DNA from: Candidatus Woesearchaeota archaeon CG10_big_fil_rev_8_21_14_0_10_37_12
Lineage (GTDB): Archaea; Nanobdellota; Nanobdellia; Woesearchaeales; ARS49
DNA: 64,000 nucleotides
NCBI GenBank assembly: GCA_002762795.1
Contig: PCYA01000014.1
Span: 1-64,000 of the forward strand
Direction: 5' to 3'
This document shows positions 34,201 to 41,128 of the stretch, one piece after another. A program made the translations under genes and the position numbers. The first letter of the stretch is position 1. Each line of letters begins with the position of its first letter. A model generated the notes under the pieces. The model was not told where the DNA came from, ran no database searches, and saw nothing but the letters and a program-made list of their open reading frames with translations.

Positions 34201-34412
34201 GAATTATTGAGCAGTTTAACAAAGCTGCGCGAAGAATAAAACTTGACGCGCAAATTAAGTATGATGTGTATCGTATGATTGATGGCGAGAAAGACAATTT
34301 TAGAAAAGAGACTAAACACTGGTTGAAAGATTTGTTTAACAAAGCAGTTCCTAAAGTCTGGGAAGATGATATTGCAAAGTTCTTGCAGAAGAAGATGAAA
34401 GAGATTGTTTAA
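31272..34412 (+). CDS. Lhr-type large helicase (SF2)
   Basis: The 1046-residue protein has Lhr-family SF2 motifs: Q-like start, motif I SAPTGATKT, DEIH motif II (CIVDEIHAL), motif III GLSATVSPLEE, motif IV IFTNTRAATERV, motif V STSLELGIDIGYIDLVI and motif VI QRAGRSGH. A winged helix and the Lhr core follow. The last 200 residues are a charged, coiled extension (KKEEEVSDEKQRIIEQFNKAARR). Motif I lacks the Gly before Lys found in most helicases. Lhr proteins unwind DNA or RNA:DNA in repair or replication restart. MNT/HEPN genes flank it on both sides. Confidence 0.9.
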   Translation: MENKSDELISWKEKPNTKTEVENLLNPTIKKWFLTRFPNFSLPQLFGVYEIHCRNNILVSAPTGATKTLTGFLSVLNELVDNAEKGKLEDKVYCIYISPLKALSNDIEKNLKEPLKQIEELAGKPLNIRVGVRTGDTTQSDKSKMLRKPPHILITTPESLAIMLSSIKFKDHLKSVDWCIVDEIHALAENKRGTHLSLSLERLQNLAQGMCRVGLSATVSPLEEIAKYLVGENRKCKIIDVQFLKNMDLKVMSPVADLIETTHHDMHHEMYKLIDKLVQEHKTTVIFTNTRAATERVVDHLKNKFPKNYIGNIGTHHGSMSKHARLDIENKLRSGELKCVVCSTSLELGIDIGYIDLVICLGSPKSVARFLQRAGRSGHKLHETVKARIIVLDRDDLVECAVLVKSAIEKKIDRVHIPRLALDVLAQQIIGMSLEQVWDESDLFKTIKKSYCYTDLKRKDFNEILSYLAGEFVDLEDRHIYAKIWREDGKLGKKGRMSRVIYMTNIGTIPDESFITAKVGKETVGLLDENFVERLKPGDVFVLGGETYMFKYTRGMVAQVTASVNRPPTVPRWMSESLPLSFDLANEIGRFRRLMTEQFVAKKKKVEIVKFINDFLYIDDKAATAVFNYFKEQYDYCGEIPSDKKIVIEYCNDGRDQKIVFHSLFGRRVNDCLSRAIAFVLSRTEHKDVELGISDNGFYITGNRKLNIIKAMKMLQADKLSLVMNSAIEKSEVFKRRFRHCATRSFMILRNYMGRQKRVGRQQVSSMILMSALKQLNPDFSILKEAKRECLEDLMDIGNTKKVIEGIESSKIKLVELETKIPSPFGLTLALQGYADVLKIEDKYEFLRRMHEQILAKIEGRETQAVSGTGYVAKARENRNEFKEQLKKDAWNLKHVPKFAKAELIRIIDGERSNIDKRFIEGIEQYKDDIEQNWPDELKKFLFTVLKDLKEGEFSYEDFWNEESEKKEEEVSDEKQRIIEQFNKAARRIKLDAQIKYDVYRMIDGEKDNFRKETKHWLKDLFNKAVPKVWEDDIAKFLQKKMKEIV

Positions 34413-34453
34413 AATAGAAAAGTTTTTATAGGATATATGCTATCAACATACAC

Positions 34454-35062
34454 ATGGATGTTAATAACATACATTTTACTGCGTTGGAACTTAAAATCGT
34501 TAGATACATATTCAAACATTACAAGGATAAACATAATGCGAGGCAGTTAGCAAGGATTTTAAGAATTAATCATGCTCACACGAACAAATTGTGCGGTTTA
34601 TTAGTTAAAAAGAGACTTTTAATAAGTGAAACTATTGGAAACGCAACATATTTTTCGTTCAGTTACAATAATAAACTGTCAATTAAGTTCATGCAATATT
34701 TGCTTGGACTGGAAGAGCAATTGTTCCCAAAATGGTTGTCAATTGTCCTATATAATTTAAAAAGATTTAGTCAACACATAAGCTTTGGCGCTATTTTTGG
34801 ATCGTCGGTTAACAATAATAATTTTAATGATGTTGATGTATTACTCGTTTACGATAAGAATAAAATAAAAGATATTAAAAAAATAAAAGATGAAATAATA
34901 AAATCTCAACTCATAGAACAACCAATAAGATACGTTGAAATTACAGAAGATGACGTGATGTTAAATAAAGACAGTAAAACATTCTACAATATTTTTTCAA
35001 ATAATTTAATTTTTTATAATGCTGAAAAATATGTTGAGGTGATTAAGAAGTGCCACAAATAG
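34454..35062 (+). CDS. HTH-nucleotidyltransferase fusion (MNT module 2)
   Basis: An N-terminal winged helix (LELKIVRYIFKHYKDKHNARQLARIL...HTNKLCGLLVKKRLL) precedes a minimal nucleotidyltransferase domain with FGAIFGSSVNNNNFNDVDVLLVYDKN, carrying GS and DVD. About 202 residues. It overlaps the HEPN gene at 35050. It is probably an antitoxin that both adenylylates its partner and represses the operon; this is inferred from domain content. Intact, unlike module 1. Confidence 0.8.
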   Translation: MDVNNIHFTALELKIVRYIFKHYKDKHNARQLARILRINHAHTNKLCGLLVKKRLLISETIGNATYFSFSYNNKLSIKFMQYLLGLEEQLFPKWLSIVLYNLKRFSQHISFGAIFGSSVNNNNFNDVDVLLVYDKNKIKDIKKIKDEIIKSQLIEQPIRYVEITEDDVMLNKDSKTFYNIFSNNLIFYNAEKYVEVIKKCHK

Positions 35063-35532
35063 AAAAACATTTGAAATGGTGCTTAAATGATGAAAAAAGA
35101 TTATTAAAAATAAAACCTGACAACGAATTAGCAAAGAAACATCTGAAAAAATCAGAGTATAATTATTCAGTCTTGCAAAATCTTGAGAAATTAAAAAATT
35201 ACGATTGGGCGCTTAATGTTGGTTTTTACGCAATCTATCATTGTTTTCTTGCAATTCTTTCAAAACACGGGTATGAATCAAGAAACCAATCATGCACCAT
35301 AACTGTGTTACTTCATTTAATAGATCAAAAGAAATTGGAGTTTAGCAAAGAAATAGTTCTTCAATTCGATACGCTTGAACCAGAAAAAAATATAATAACT
35401 CACACATTAAGATTTGAGCGAGAAGAATCAACGTATGGTGTTAAAACAACAATAAAGTTAGAACAGTTAAAGAAAATAAAAGAATTAGTTGTGAAAACTC
35501 AAAGAGAAACAATCAAAGTGCTTTCAGATTAA
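35050..35532 (+). CDS. HEPN-domain protein (toxin candidate, module 2)
   Basis: The GTG start overlaps the previous stop (AAGTGCCACAAATAG). The 160-residue product is all-helical with HEPN-like segments (NYSVLQNLEKLKNYDWALNVGFYAIYHCFLAIL). A canonical RxxxxH is not obvious: TLRFEREEST is the nearest basic stretch, so catalytic activity is uncertain. Pairing with the HTH-MNT gene suggests a toxin-antitoxin or nucleotidyltransferase complex. Confidence 0.7.
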   Translation: MPQIEKHLKWCLNDEKRLLKIKPDNELAKKHLKKSEYNYSVLQNLEKLKNYDWALNVGFYAIYHCFLAILSKHGYESRNQSCTITVLLHLIDQKKLEFSKEIVLQFDTLEPEKNIITHTLRFEREESTYGVKTTIKLEQLKKIKELVVKTQRETIKVLSD

Positions 35533-35580
35533 CTATGCTAACTTTTGTTCAGTTCACGTATGATCTTTTTTTTCTAGTGT

Positions 35581-35624
35581 ATAGTAAATTGCCTTAAATA
35601 TCGAACCTTTTAGCAATTTACTAT
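35581..35624. terminator. Long inverted repeat downstream of HEPN/MNT module 2
   Basis: ATAGTAAATTGC...GCAATTTACTAT is a 12-base perfect stem with a 20-base loop. It lies 50 bases after the HEPN stop and just before element E. It may be a transcript end signal or another insertion remnant. The rest of 35533-35735 holds no gene. Confidence 0.4.
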
Positions 35625-35633
35625 ATTTGAAAC

Positions 35634-35726
35634 GTCAGAAATTCACAAAATTTAATATGGTTTGTATGAATTTCTGAGCGTGCTCAAGAACTGTCACAAT
35701 TATTGATTATTTTTGACAGTTCTTGA
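35634..35726 (-). mobile_element. Family-2 double-hairpin element, copy E (short form)
   Basis: Plus strand: GTCAGAAATTCA...TGAATTTCTGAGCGTGCTCAAGAACTGTC...GACAGTTCTTGACA. Same plan as copy B, with one change in the core palindrome (GAGCGTGCTC). It lies between convergent genes and interrupts nothing visible. Confidence 0.8.
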
Positions 35727-35735
35727 CATTCGCAA

Positions 35736-36731
35736 TTATTTGTTCGATTTCTTGCGAATTTCATTATAGCCTTTTGATGGTGGATTTTTTGATTCAGGCT
35801 TTTCATACCCTCTAACTTCAAGCTCTGGTTGATATTCTCCCTGTCTTGTTTCTACGAGAGCTTGTACCCCAACTGCACGTTTTGCGAGTGTTCTCCACAA
35901 GTTGTAAAATGCAAGGCTTGTTGGTTGTTCTATTGATTCTCGCGTGTGCAATGCAAATTTTCTGCGCTGTCTTAATCGTTTTGGTAAGTTTAAGAATGGA
36001 TGATCTGGATGTGCGTCTATCATTACTTGCCATAATTCATATTTTGCGAATTCTGCTGGTAAGCGAACCAATAAATAATTGTTTGCCATGTCTAAGAATC
36101 TGTCTTGATGCATTAATTTTCCGTCGCCATCAGTCACACGTTTTACAGGTCCTGTATTGCCTGCAAGATATTCGTGTGCTGCTTCGCACAAACCATCTAA
36201 TCTGTCTGCAAGTTTTGCCACTTGCCCTTCTGCTGTTCTGAGATTCTGACTAACACGTAATGCTCTTTCGTAACGTACGCCATTAACATATAGACCGTCA
36301 AACATGACAATGAGTTCTTCTACTGCGCGTGTTTCCAAGTCTTTTATTCTTTGATGATCAGCCTTTGTGCCTCTTGTTTTTGCTCCTGCATCAATATCTC
36401 CTATTTTAATTTCAATGTCGTCATGAACTTTGGCTGCAGCGCGTGCAAGTTGACGATCATACTGTGTTGAGTCAGGAACTAAATTTCCTAATTCATCTGT
36501 TATCTCTGCAACGCGTAAAGAATGATCCAAATTGGTGGTTCTGTACAACATAGGTTTAGAGCCGTGCCATCTGTCTATTTGTGCAAGTCCTTGTTCCCTG
36601 CTTCTGATATCTCGGTGATTTATTCTTGGAACGTGATCTACTTCACCATTGTCAAATTTAACTACAAGAGGTCTAAATGGAAGCAGTAGCTGGTCAGGAT
36701 CATCTGCTGATTTTCTTCCCCTTTTAGCCAT
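35736..36731 (-). CDS. HD-domain phosphohydrolase-like protein
   Basis: The start at 36731 (MAKRGRKS) has GAGGT upstream; the track start is further out. HD motif pieces: NLDHSLRVAEITDEL (first His), AAAKVHDDIEIKIGD (HD), and VAKLADRLDGLCEA (final Asp). This suggests a metal-dependent phosphohydrolase, perhaps on nucleotides or (p)ppGpp-like compounds. The C-terminus is basic and disordered. About 331 residues. Divergent from a HAD hydrolase gene. Confidence 0.75.
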   Translation of the reverse strand: MAKRGRKSADDPDQLLLPFRPLVVKFDNGEVDHVPRINHRDIRSREQGLAQIDRWHGSKPMLYRTTNLDHSLRVAEITDELGNLVPDSTQYDRQLARAAAKVHDDIEIKIGDIDAGAKTRGTKADHQRIKDLETRAVEELIVMFDGLYVNGVRYERALRVSQNLRTAEGQVAKLADRLDGLCEAAHEYLAGNTGPVKRVTDGDGKLMHQDRFLDMANNYLLVRLPAEFAKYELWQVMIDAHPDHPFLNLPKRLRQRRKFALHTRESIEQPTSLAFYNLWRTLAKRAVGVQALVETRQGEYQPELEVRGYEKPESKNPPSKGYNEIRKKSNK

Positions 36732-36795
36732 AAGTGTACCTCTTATTTGTGGAATATACAAAAACTATTTAATACTCTGCTACTCCTGTTCAATA

Positions 36796-37446
36796 ATGAA
36801 ACTGGCAAGTATAAAAGCAATAGGTTTTGATTTAGATTATACACTATACCCGCAAAGCAAAGACATTCAAGAAAAAGTTGCTGATGAAGTAGCAAAACAC
36901 TTAGCAGGTGCTCAAAATCTACCGTTCGATGAAGCAAGAAAGAAATATGAGGAAACATATGCAAAGTTAAAAAGCGGCAAAGGAACACTACTCGCATTAG
37001 GCGTTGAAAATGCCCGAGAAGTCATGCAGAATTGTTTAGAATCTGCTGAACGTGTAGATTTCATAGAACAAAATGCAGAACTTGTGAAACTCATTGAACA
37101 GTTAAAAGAAAAAGTCGGCTGCGTTTTCCTCATAACTGGCAGTAGAAAGCATTTAGCAATTCCCATTCTTGAAAAGATCGGTTTGACAGAAAGCCATTTT
37201 GATCATGCAATTTATGGTCCTGACACTGAAGGTGATCATTTGATTAAGTTTAATGGAACAGCATTTGCAGAAATCGAAAGACTTACAGGTTTAAAACCAG
37301 AAGAACTTTGTTATGTGGGTGATAATCCAAAAATGGACATACATCCAGCGCATGCAAGAGGTTGGAAAACTATTTTAGTAAATGATAAAGATGATAAAGC
37401 AACAGTGTGTATTCAAGATATTTTGCATATTAAAGAACTAATTTAA
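36796..37446 (+). CDS. HAD-superfamily hydrolase
   Basis: I start at ATG 36796; a TTTAATA box lies about 28 bases upstream and the track extension covers the neighbour's promoter. HAD motifs: FDLDYTLYP (nucleophile Asp), LITGSRK (Thr/Ser), a Lys in the middle, and CYVGDNPKMDI (acidic pair). A helical cap (EKVADEVAKHLAGAQ) follows motif I. About 216 residues. Likely a small-molecule phosphatase; substrate unknown. A distant relative is at 55226. Confidence 0.85.
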   Translation: MKLASIKAIGFDLDYTLYPQSKDIQEKVADEVAKHLAGAQNLPFDEARKKYEETYAKLKSGKGTLLALGVENAREVMQNCLESAERVDFIEQNAELVKLIEQLKEKVGCVFLITGSRKHLAIPILEKIGLTESHFDHAIYGPDTEGDHLIKFNGTAFAEIERLTGLKPEELCYVGDNPKMDIHPAHARGWKTILVNDKDDKATVCIQDILHIKELI

Positions 37447-37447
37447 A

Positions 37448-37686
37448 GAGAGGATAGAAGCTCCTCTGGCTTTACCAGTTTCGCAATGTCCTCTCCTTAT
37501 CGCGAGTTTGCTCGCGTATTAGGAAATCTGAAATTTTGTTGTTTCCCAGATTTCCTATAAACCTCACCTGTGAATCTAAAAATTGAAAGCCAGACTGACG
37601 GTTTGCGCTTGCAAGTTTACTATAACTAGGGTGTTATAAAGAGGGGCAACCATTAGCCTAATGCGCGCAAGGAGCGCGACCCCTCT
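37448..37686. ncRNA. Candidate structured RNA between convergent genes
   Basis: The stretch is gene-free but has many nested pairs: GAGAGGA/TCCTCTC (37448 and 37489), CGCGAG-TTTG-CTCGCG (37501), TAGGAAATCTG/CAGATTTCCTA (37520 and 37547), TATAAC-TAGGGT-GTTATA (37621), and AGAGGGG/CCCCTCT (37640 and 37680) enclosing CGCGC-AAGGA-GCGCG. GC-rich stems in AT-rich DNA are a typical ncRNA signal. I could not match RNase P, SRP or 5S consensus with confidence. Strand unknown. Confidence 0.55.
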
Positions 37687-37725
37687 GTACTAATAATCCG
37701 ACAAAGAAGATTTTTCGCCAAAAGT

Positions 37726-38190
37726 TTAACTCCATGAAAACTTGTCTTTTACTGTTTGTATTTTGTGTCCTGCCCAGTATAACATTCCGCCAACAAATAA
37801 GTATGCTGCTGCAACGCTCATAATTGTTGGCACGCTATGACTAACGTACCATTCTGCCATGCTTTGTACTGCAAAGTTACCGCTGATACTGCTCATGCCA
37901 AGCAGTTCATCAAGTGTGACAAAACCAAAAATGAGTGTAAGTCCTCCCGGGATAAATACTGTTGCACCCATTGCTTTGAGTGTGTCTGGTATTGTTTCTT
38001 TTAATCTGTAAAGAACAAATGCGCTAACTAATACCAAAATAACTCCTATCCAGAAGTAGTGCGGGCTTGCATTCCATGGGCTTGTACTGGCTTCAAGTGC
38101 TGCAACAAATGATGGTTGCAATAGTGCAAAACCTGCAAATAGTGCAAGGTGCATGATTAAATGCCCTGCAGTATGATGAACAATCTTCAT
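37726..38190 (-). CDS. Four-helix membrane protein, unknown function
   Basis: The 154-residue product has four hydrophobic segments (MHLALFAGFALL, FWIGVILVLVSAFVLY, VFIPGGLTLIFGFV, PTIMSVAAAYLFVGGMLYW) and an N-terminal His pair (IVHHTAGH). No known motif is seen. Divergent from the peroxiredoxin gene with a short spacer. Confidence 0.7.
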   Translation of the reverse strand: MKIVHHTAGHLIMHLALFAGFALLQPSFVAALEASTSPWNASPHYFWIGVILVLVSAFVLYRLKETIPDTLKAMGATVFIPGGLTLIFGFVTLDELLGMSSISGNFAVQSMAEWYVSHSVPTIMSVAAAYLFVGGMLYWAGHKIQTVKDKFSWS

Positions 38191-38266
38191 AAATACTCTA
38201 AGATTGTTTATGTTTATAAGTGTTTTCTTGGAAAAACTTATTAAGAAGTATAGCGTTAATAAACAA

Positions 38267-38716
38267 ATGTTAAAAACAGGAGATAAAATTAAAGATTTTG
38301 AATTGCCCGATCAGAACGGTAAGTTAGTGAAGCTTTCTGATTTTAAAGACAAAACAATCATCATATATTTTTATCCGAAAGATATGACTCCTGGTTGCAC
38401 AGCAGAGGCTTGTTCTTTTAGAGATAATTTTTCTAAATTGAAAAAGAAAAGTGTTGTTGTGATTGGCATTAGCAAGGATTCTGAAAAATCGCATCAAAAA
38501 TTTATTGAGAAATATGACTTGCCGTTCACTTTGTTATCTGATCCTGACGCAAAAGTGATCAAAGCGTTTGGTGCGTGGGGAAAGAAGAAGTTTATGGGCA
38601 GAGAGTTTGATGGGATTTTGCGAAGTACATTTGTTATCAAAAATAACAAAATTATCAAAGTGTACGATAAAGTGAACTGTACAACACATGCAGAAGACTT
38701 ATTGAAAGATCTGTAA
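38267..38716 (+). CDS. Peroxiredoxin, Bcp/PrxQ type
   Basis: I start at ATG 38267 (MLKTGDKIKDFELPDQNG) with TTATTAA about 27 bases upstream. The active site is MTPGCTAEACSFRDNF, with peroxidatic Cys at PGCT and a resolving Cys five residues later, as in PrxQ. The thioredoxin fold continues with VVIGISKDSEKSHQKFIEKY and LRSTFVI. About 149 residues, the family norm. It reduces peroxides using thioredoxin-like donors. Confidence 0.93.
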   Translation: MLKTGDKIKDFELPDQNGKLVKLSDFKDKTIIIYFYPKDMTPGCTAEACSFRDNFSKLKKKSVVVIGISKDSEKSHQKFIEKYDLPFTLLSDPDAKVIKAFGAWGKKKFMGREFDGILRSTFVIKNNKIIKVYDKVNCTTHAEDLLKDL

Positions 38717-38753
38717 TTAAGCAAGCATTAATTTAGCAAGTTTATGAAGTTTA

Positions 38754-38954
38754 TTATTGCAAAGTTCGCAGGACTTTGCACTGGGGTTTAAAACCACGCC
38801 CAGCTGGAAGTCTCCAACTTCCAGCTTGCTCAGAAAATTACACACCTATACGATTTTTGTAATTTTCTGACATTTAGGGCGAACTTTGCAAGTAGAAAAA
38901 CGCACGATAAAATACCCCGACCTTCAGGTCGGGGAATAGTGCGTTTTTCTTTAT
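38754..38954 (+). repeat. Family-1 double-hairpin repeat, full copy with nested element
   Basis: Left TTATTGCAAAGTTCGCAGGACTTTGC..., first-hairpin close GGGCGAACTTTGC, linker AAGTAG, second hairpin AAAAACGCAC...CCCCGACCTTCAGGTCGGGG...GTGCGTTTTTC, ending CTTTAT. The first hairpin is split by the 71-base element F. It lies between the peroxiredoxin and cold-shock genes; no ORF. Confidence 0.85.
38802..38872 (+). mobile_element. Family-2-like mini-element F nested in family-1 repeat
   Basis: AGCTGGAAG-TCTC-CAACTTCCAGCT, then TGCTC, then AGAAAATTAC...GTAATTTTCT, then GACA. Comparison with the uninterrupted copies (GCCC|TTTAGGGC at 55142 and 1-76) shows a clean insertion of 71 bases with no target duplication. 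This gives the exact ends of the element type. Confidence 0.85.
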
Positions 38955-39021
38955 CTTCAAGTAGTTTTAAAAAATAAGAAAATTGAGAAAAATAAACTTA
39001 TTCATGATAAACCAGCTTATA

Positions 39022-39219
39022 TTATGCTGTTTCTTTTTTTACGTTTACTGCTTTGGGACCTCTGTCGCCTTGTTCTACTTCAAATTCTACAACATCATTT
39101 TCTTTTATAGTTGCGCCTGCAGCTAGTCCTGATTGGTGTACAAAGTATTCTTTGCCGTCATCGCCTGCTATGAAGCCAAATCCCTTCATATCATTAAAAA
39201 ATTTTACTTTTCCTTTCAT
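39022..39219 (-). CDS. Cold-shock domain protein
   Basis: This 65-residue protein is a single cold-shock domain: MKGKVKFFNDMKGFGFIAGDDGKEYFVHQSGL contains the RNP1-like KGFGFI and RNP2-like EYFVHQ nucleic-acid-binding motifs, and FEVEQGDRGPKAVNV ends the beta barrel. It binds single-stranded RNA or DNA. AAGGAGG stands before the start. It follows a small zinc-ribbon gene in the same operon. Confidence 0.96.
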   Translation of the reverse strand: MKGKVKFFNDMKGFGFIAGDDGKEYFVHQSGLAAGATIKENDVVEFEVEQGDRGPKAVNVKKETA

Positions 39220-39231
39220 GTTTTTTCCTCC

Positions 39232-39357
39232 TTAAGAGCGTGTTTTGTTCATTTTTGGTTGGCAGGTTTTACAACAAAGTACTTTTGCTTGATCTTTGCT
39301 GAGCACCATGCGCGTTTTGCATATTTTGCAGTTTTTTACTATATTGTAGTTTGCCAT
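39232..39357 (-). CDS. Small zinc-ribbon-like protein (41 aa)
   Basis: The internal start MANYNIVKNCKICKTRM is preferred over the longer track ORF. Cys pairs CKIC and CCKTC can bind one zinc. The remainder is basic, so nucleic-acid binding is likely. It ends 12 bases before the cold-shock gene and shares its transcript. Similar tiny zinc proteins are frequent in archaea; the function is unknown. Confidence 0.7.
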   Translation of the reverse strand: MANYNIVKNCKICKTRMVLSKDQAKVLCCKTCQPKMNKTRS

Positions 39358-39481
39358 GTTTTTCGAGAAATAATTAATGAATGTCAAAGAACTGATTTTG
39401 TTGTTTTTTCCACAAATTAACTGTTTCACATCACAAGGATAAGGCAGGGTTTTTAAATTATTCTACTTTTTAGTGCAATAA

Positions 39482-40039
39482 ATGCCTGAAAAATCAATCC
39501 ATCCAAAGTCTCGTAAAGCGTGGCGTTCTTGGTTGGAGAAAAATCATCTGAAAGAGAAGAAAGTATATCTCATAAAGTACAAGAAACATACAGGCAAGCC
39601 AACAATAGCAAACAAAGAAGCAATGGAAGAAGCTATTTGTTTTGGTTGGATTGATACAACAGTAAAAAGATTAGATGATTATACCTATCAGCAATGTTTT
39701 ATGCGCAGAACAGACAATAGCAGATGGAGCAATAATACATTAAAATATGCTAAAGAAATGATTGAACAGAGAAAAATGTCTGCAGAAGGGTTGAAACGAT
39801 ACAACGAAGGGTTGCAAAAACCTGTTATTGATCATAGTTTACCAAAGAATCCTGATGTTCCTGAAGATCTAAAAAAAGCGTTGGAAAAGAGCAAAGAAGC
39901 AAAAGAAAATTTCAACAATTTTGCTCCTTCTACGAGAAAAGTGTATATTTATTGGATTGAGAAAGCAAAGCGTCCTGAAACCAGAAAGAAGAGAATAGAA
40001 GAGACTGTGAGAAAGTCTGCTGAGAATAAGAAGTGGTAA
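39482..40039 (+). CDS. YdeI/OmpD-associated (OmdA) family protein
   Basis: The 185-residue protein has family segments: SRKAWRSWLEKNHLKEKKVYLIKYKKHTG, EEAICFGWIDTTVKRLDDYTYQQCFMRR, SRWSNNTLKYAKEMI and the C-terminal FNNFAPSTRKVYIYWIEKAKRPETRKKRI. The family is loosely annotated as bacteriocin-protection or OmpD-associated; the biochemical role is not known. TTTTTAAAT lies about 30 bases before the ATG, fitting leaderless expression. Confidence 0.88.
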   Translation: MPEKSIHPKSRKAWRSWLEKNHLKEKKVYLIKYKKHTGKPTIANKEAMEEAICFGWIDTTVKRLDDYTYQQCFMRRTDNSRWSNNTLKYAKEMIEQRKMSAEGLKRYNEGLQKPVIDHSLPKNPDVPEDLKKALEKSKEAKENFNNFAPSTRKVYIYWIEKAKRPETRKKRIEETVRKSAENKKW

Positions 40040-40078
40040 AACAGAAAAAATTAAAAGAATAAGAACGGTTCAAATGAC

Positions 40079-41089
40079 ATGAAAAGAGTGATTCTTTTAT
40101 TATGTATTGTTTTAGTTATTTCTTGTAGTGTTGAAGATACTAATGATTTTGAAGTGTTAGTTTCTGGTCTTGATACTCCTTGGGCGATTGATTTTCTTCC
40201 TGATGGCAAGATGATTTTTAGTGAGCGTGAAGGAAGAGTAAGTATTCTGGACAAAGGAGTTGTGCGCGAAGTTGGAACTATTGATGTTAGTGAACTTTCT
40301 GAGTCTGGCTTGATGGGTGTTGCTGTTGATCCTGAATTTAACACAAATCGATTTGTTTATTTGTATTACACGCATGAAACAGGCAATAAGGTTTCTCGTT
40401 TTACGCTTAATGATCAATTAGAAAATGAATTGGTTTTGTTGGATAACATTCCAAGTGCAATTTATCACGATGGTGGGAGAATCAAATTTGGTCCTGACGG
40501 CAAATTATATATTACGACTGGTGATGCAACAGAGCCGAGTTCTGCTCAAGATCTTAACTCAGTAGCAGGCAAGATTTTACGAATAAACAAAGATGGGACA
40601 ATTCCTGATGACAATCCATTTGGAAATTATGTTTTTTCATATGGTCATAGAAATTCACAAGGTATTGCTTGGCATCCAGTAACAAATGATTTGTTTGTTT
40701 CTGAACATGGGCCTACTAGAAACGATGAAATTAATATTATCACTAAAGGGAAGAATTATGGCTGGCCTGCCGAGTGTACAGGTGTGCCAGATGGCTTTAC
40801 AAACCCTATCAGATGTTTTACTGAGTTCACGCTTGCTCCTGCAGGAATCGCAATTCATAACAACGTGTTGTATGTTGCTGCGTTGCGCGGTGCGCAAGTG
40901 AGAATGCTTGTGCTTGGAGATGATCATAAGACAATTGTTGAAGAAAAAGTGCTGTTTAATGATTTAGGAAGAGTTCGCGATGTTGTTATGCACGATGGTT
41001 ATTTGTACATTGCAACGAGTAATTGGGATGGCCGTGGTATTCCTCATTCTGGTGATGATAAAATTCTTCGTATAAAGTTAACAAGATAA
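40079..41089 (+). CDS. Soluble aldose-dehydrogenase-like (GSDH) beta-propeller lipoprotein
   Basis: A lipoprotein signal (MKRVILLLCIVLVISCS) anchors it outside. The six-bladed propeller family is shown by LVSGLDTPWAIDFLPDGKMIFSEREG, SGLMGVAVDPEF, YHDGGRIKFGPDGKLYITTGD (catalytic-like His and substrate region), YGHRNSQGIAWHP and SEHGPTRNDEIN, then NYGWP. Relatives oxidise sugars with PQQ. Whether this organism has PQQ is unknown. About 336 residues, near the family norm. Confidence 0.9.
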   Translation: MKRVILLLCIVLVISCSVEDTNDFEVLVSGLDTPWAIDFLPDGKMIFSEREGRVSILDKGVVREVGTIDVSELSESGLMGVAVDPEFNTNRFVYLYYTHETGNKVSRFTLNDQLENELVLLDNIPSAIYHDGGRIKFGPDGKLYITTGDATEPSSAQDLNSVAGKILRINKDGTIPDDNPFGNYVFSYGHRNSQGIAWHPVTNDLFVSEHGPTRNDEINIITKGKNYGWPAECTGVPDGFTNPIRCFTEFTLAPAGIAIHNNVLYVAALRGAQVRMLVLGDDHKTIVEEKVLFNDLGRVRDVVMHDGYLYIATSNWDGRGIPHSGDDKILRIKLTR

Positions 41090-41128
41090 ATAGAAGAAAT
41101 TAAAAAGATACGTTAATTTTAGTTTGTT

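Noticed and set aside
37448-37686. RNase P RNA
   Set aside because: The GAGGATAGAAG segment recalls GAGGAAAGTCC, but the partner conserved regions could not be found on either strand, so no name was assigned.
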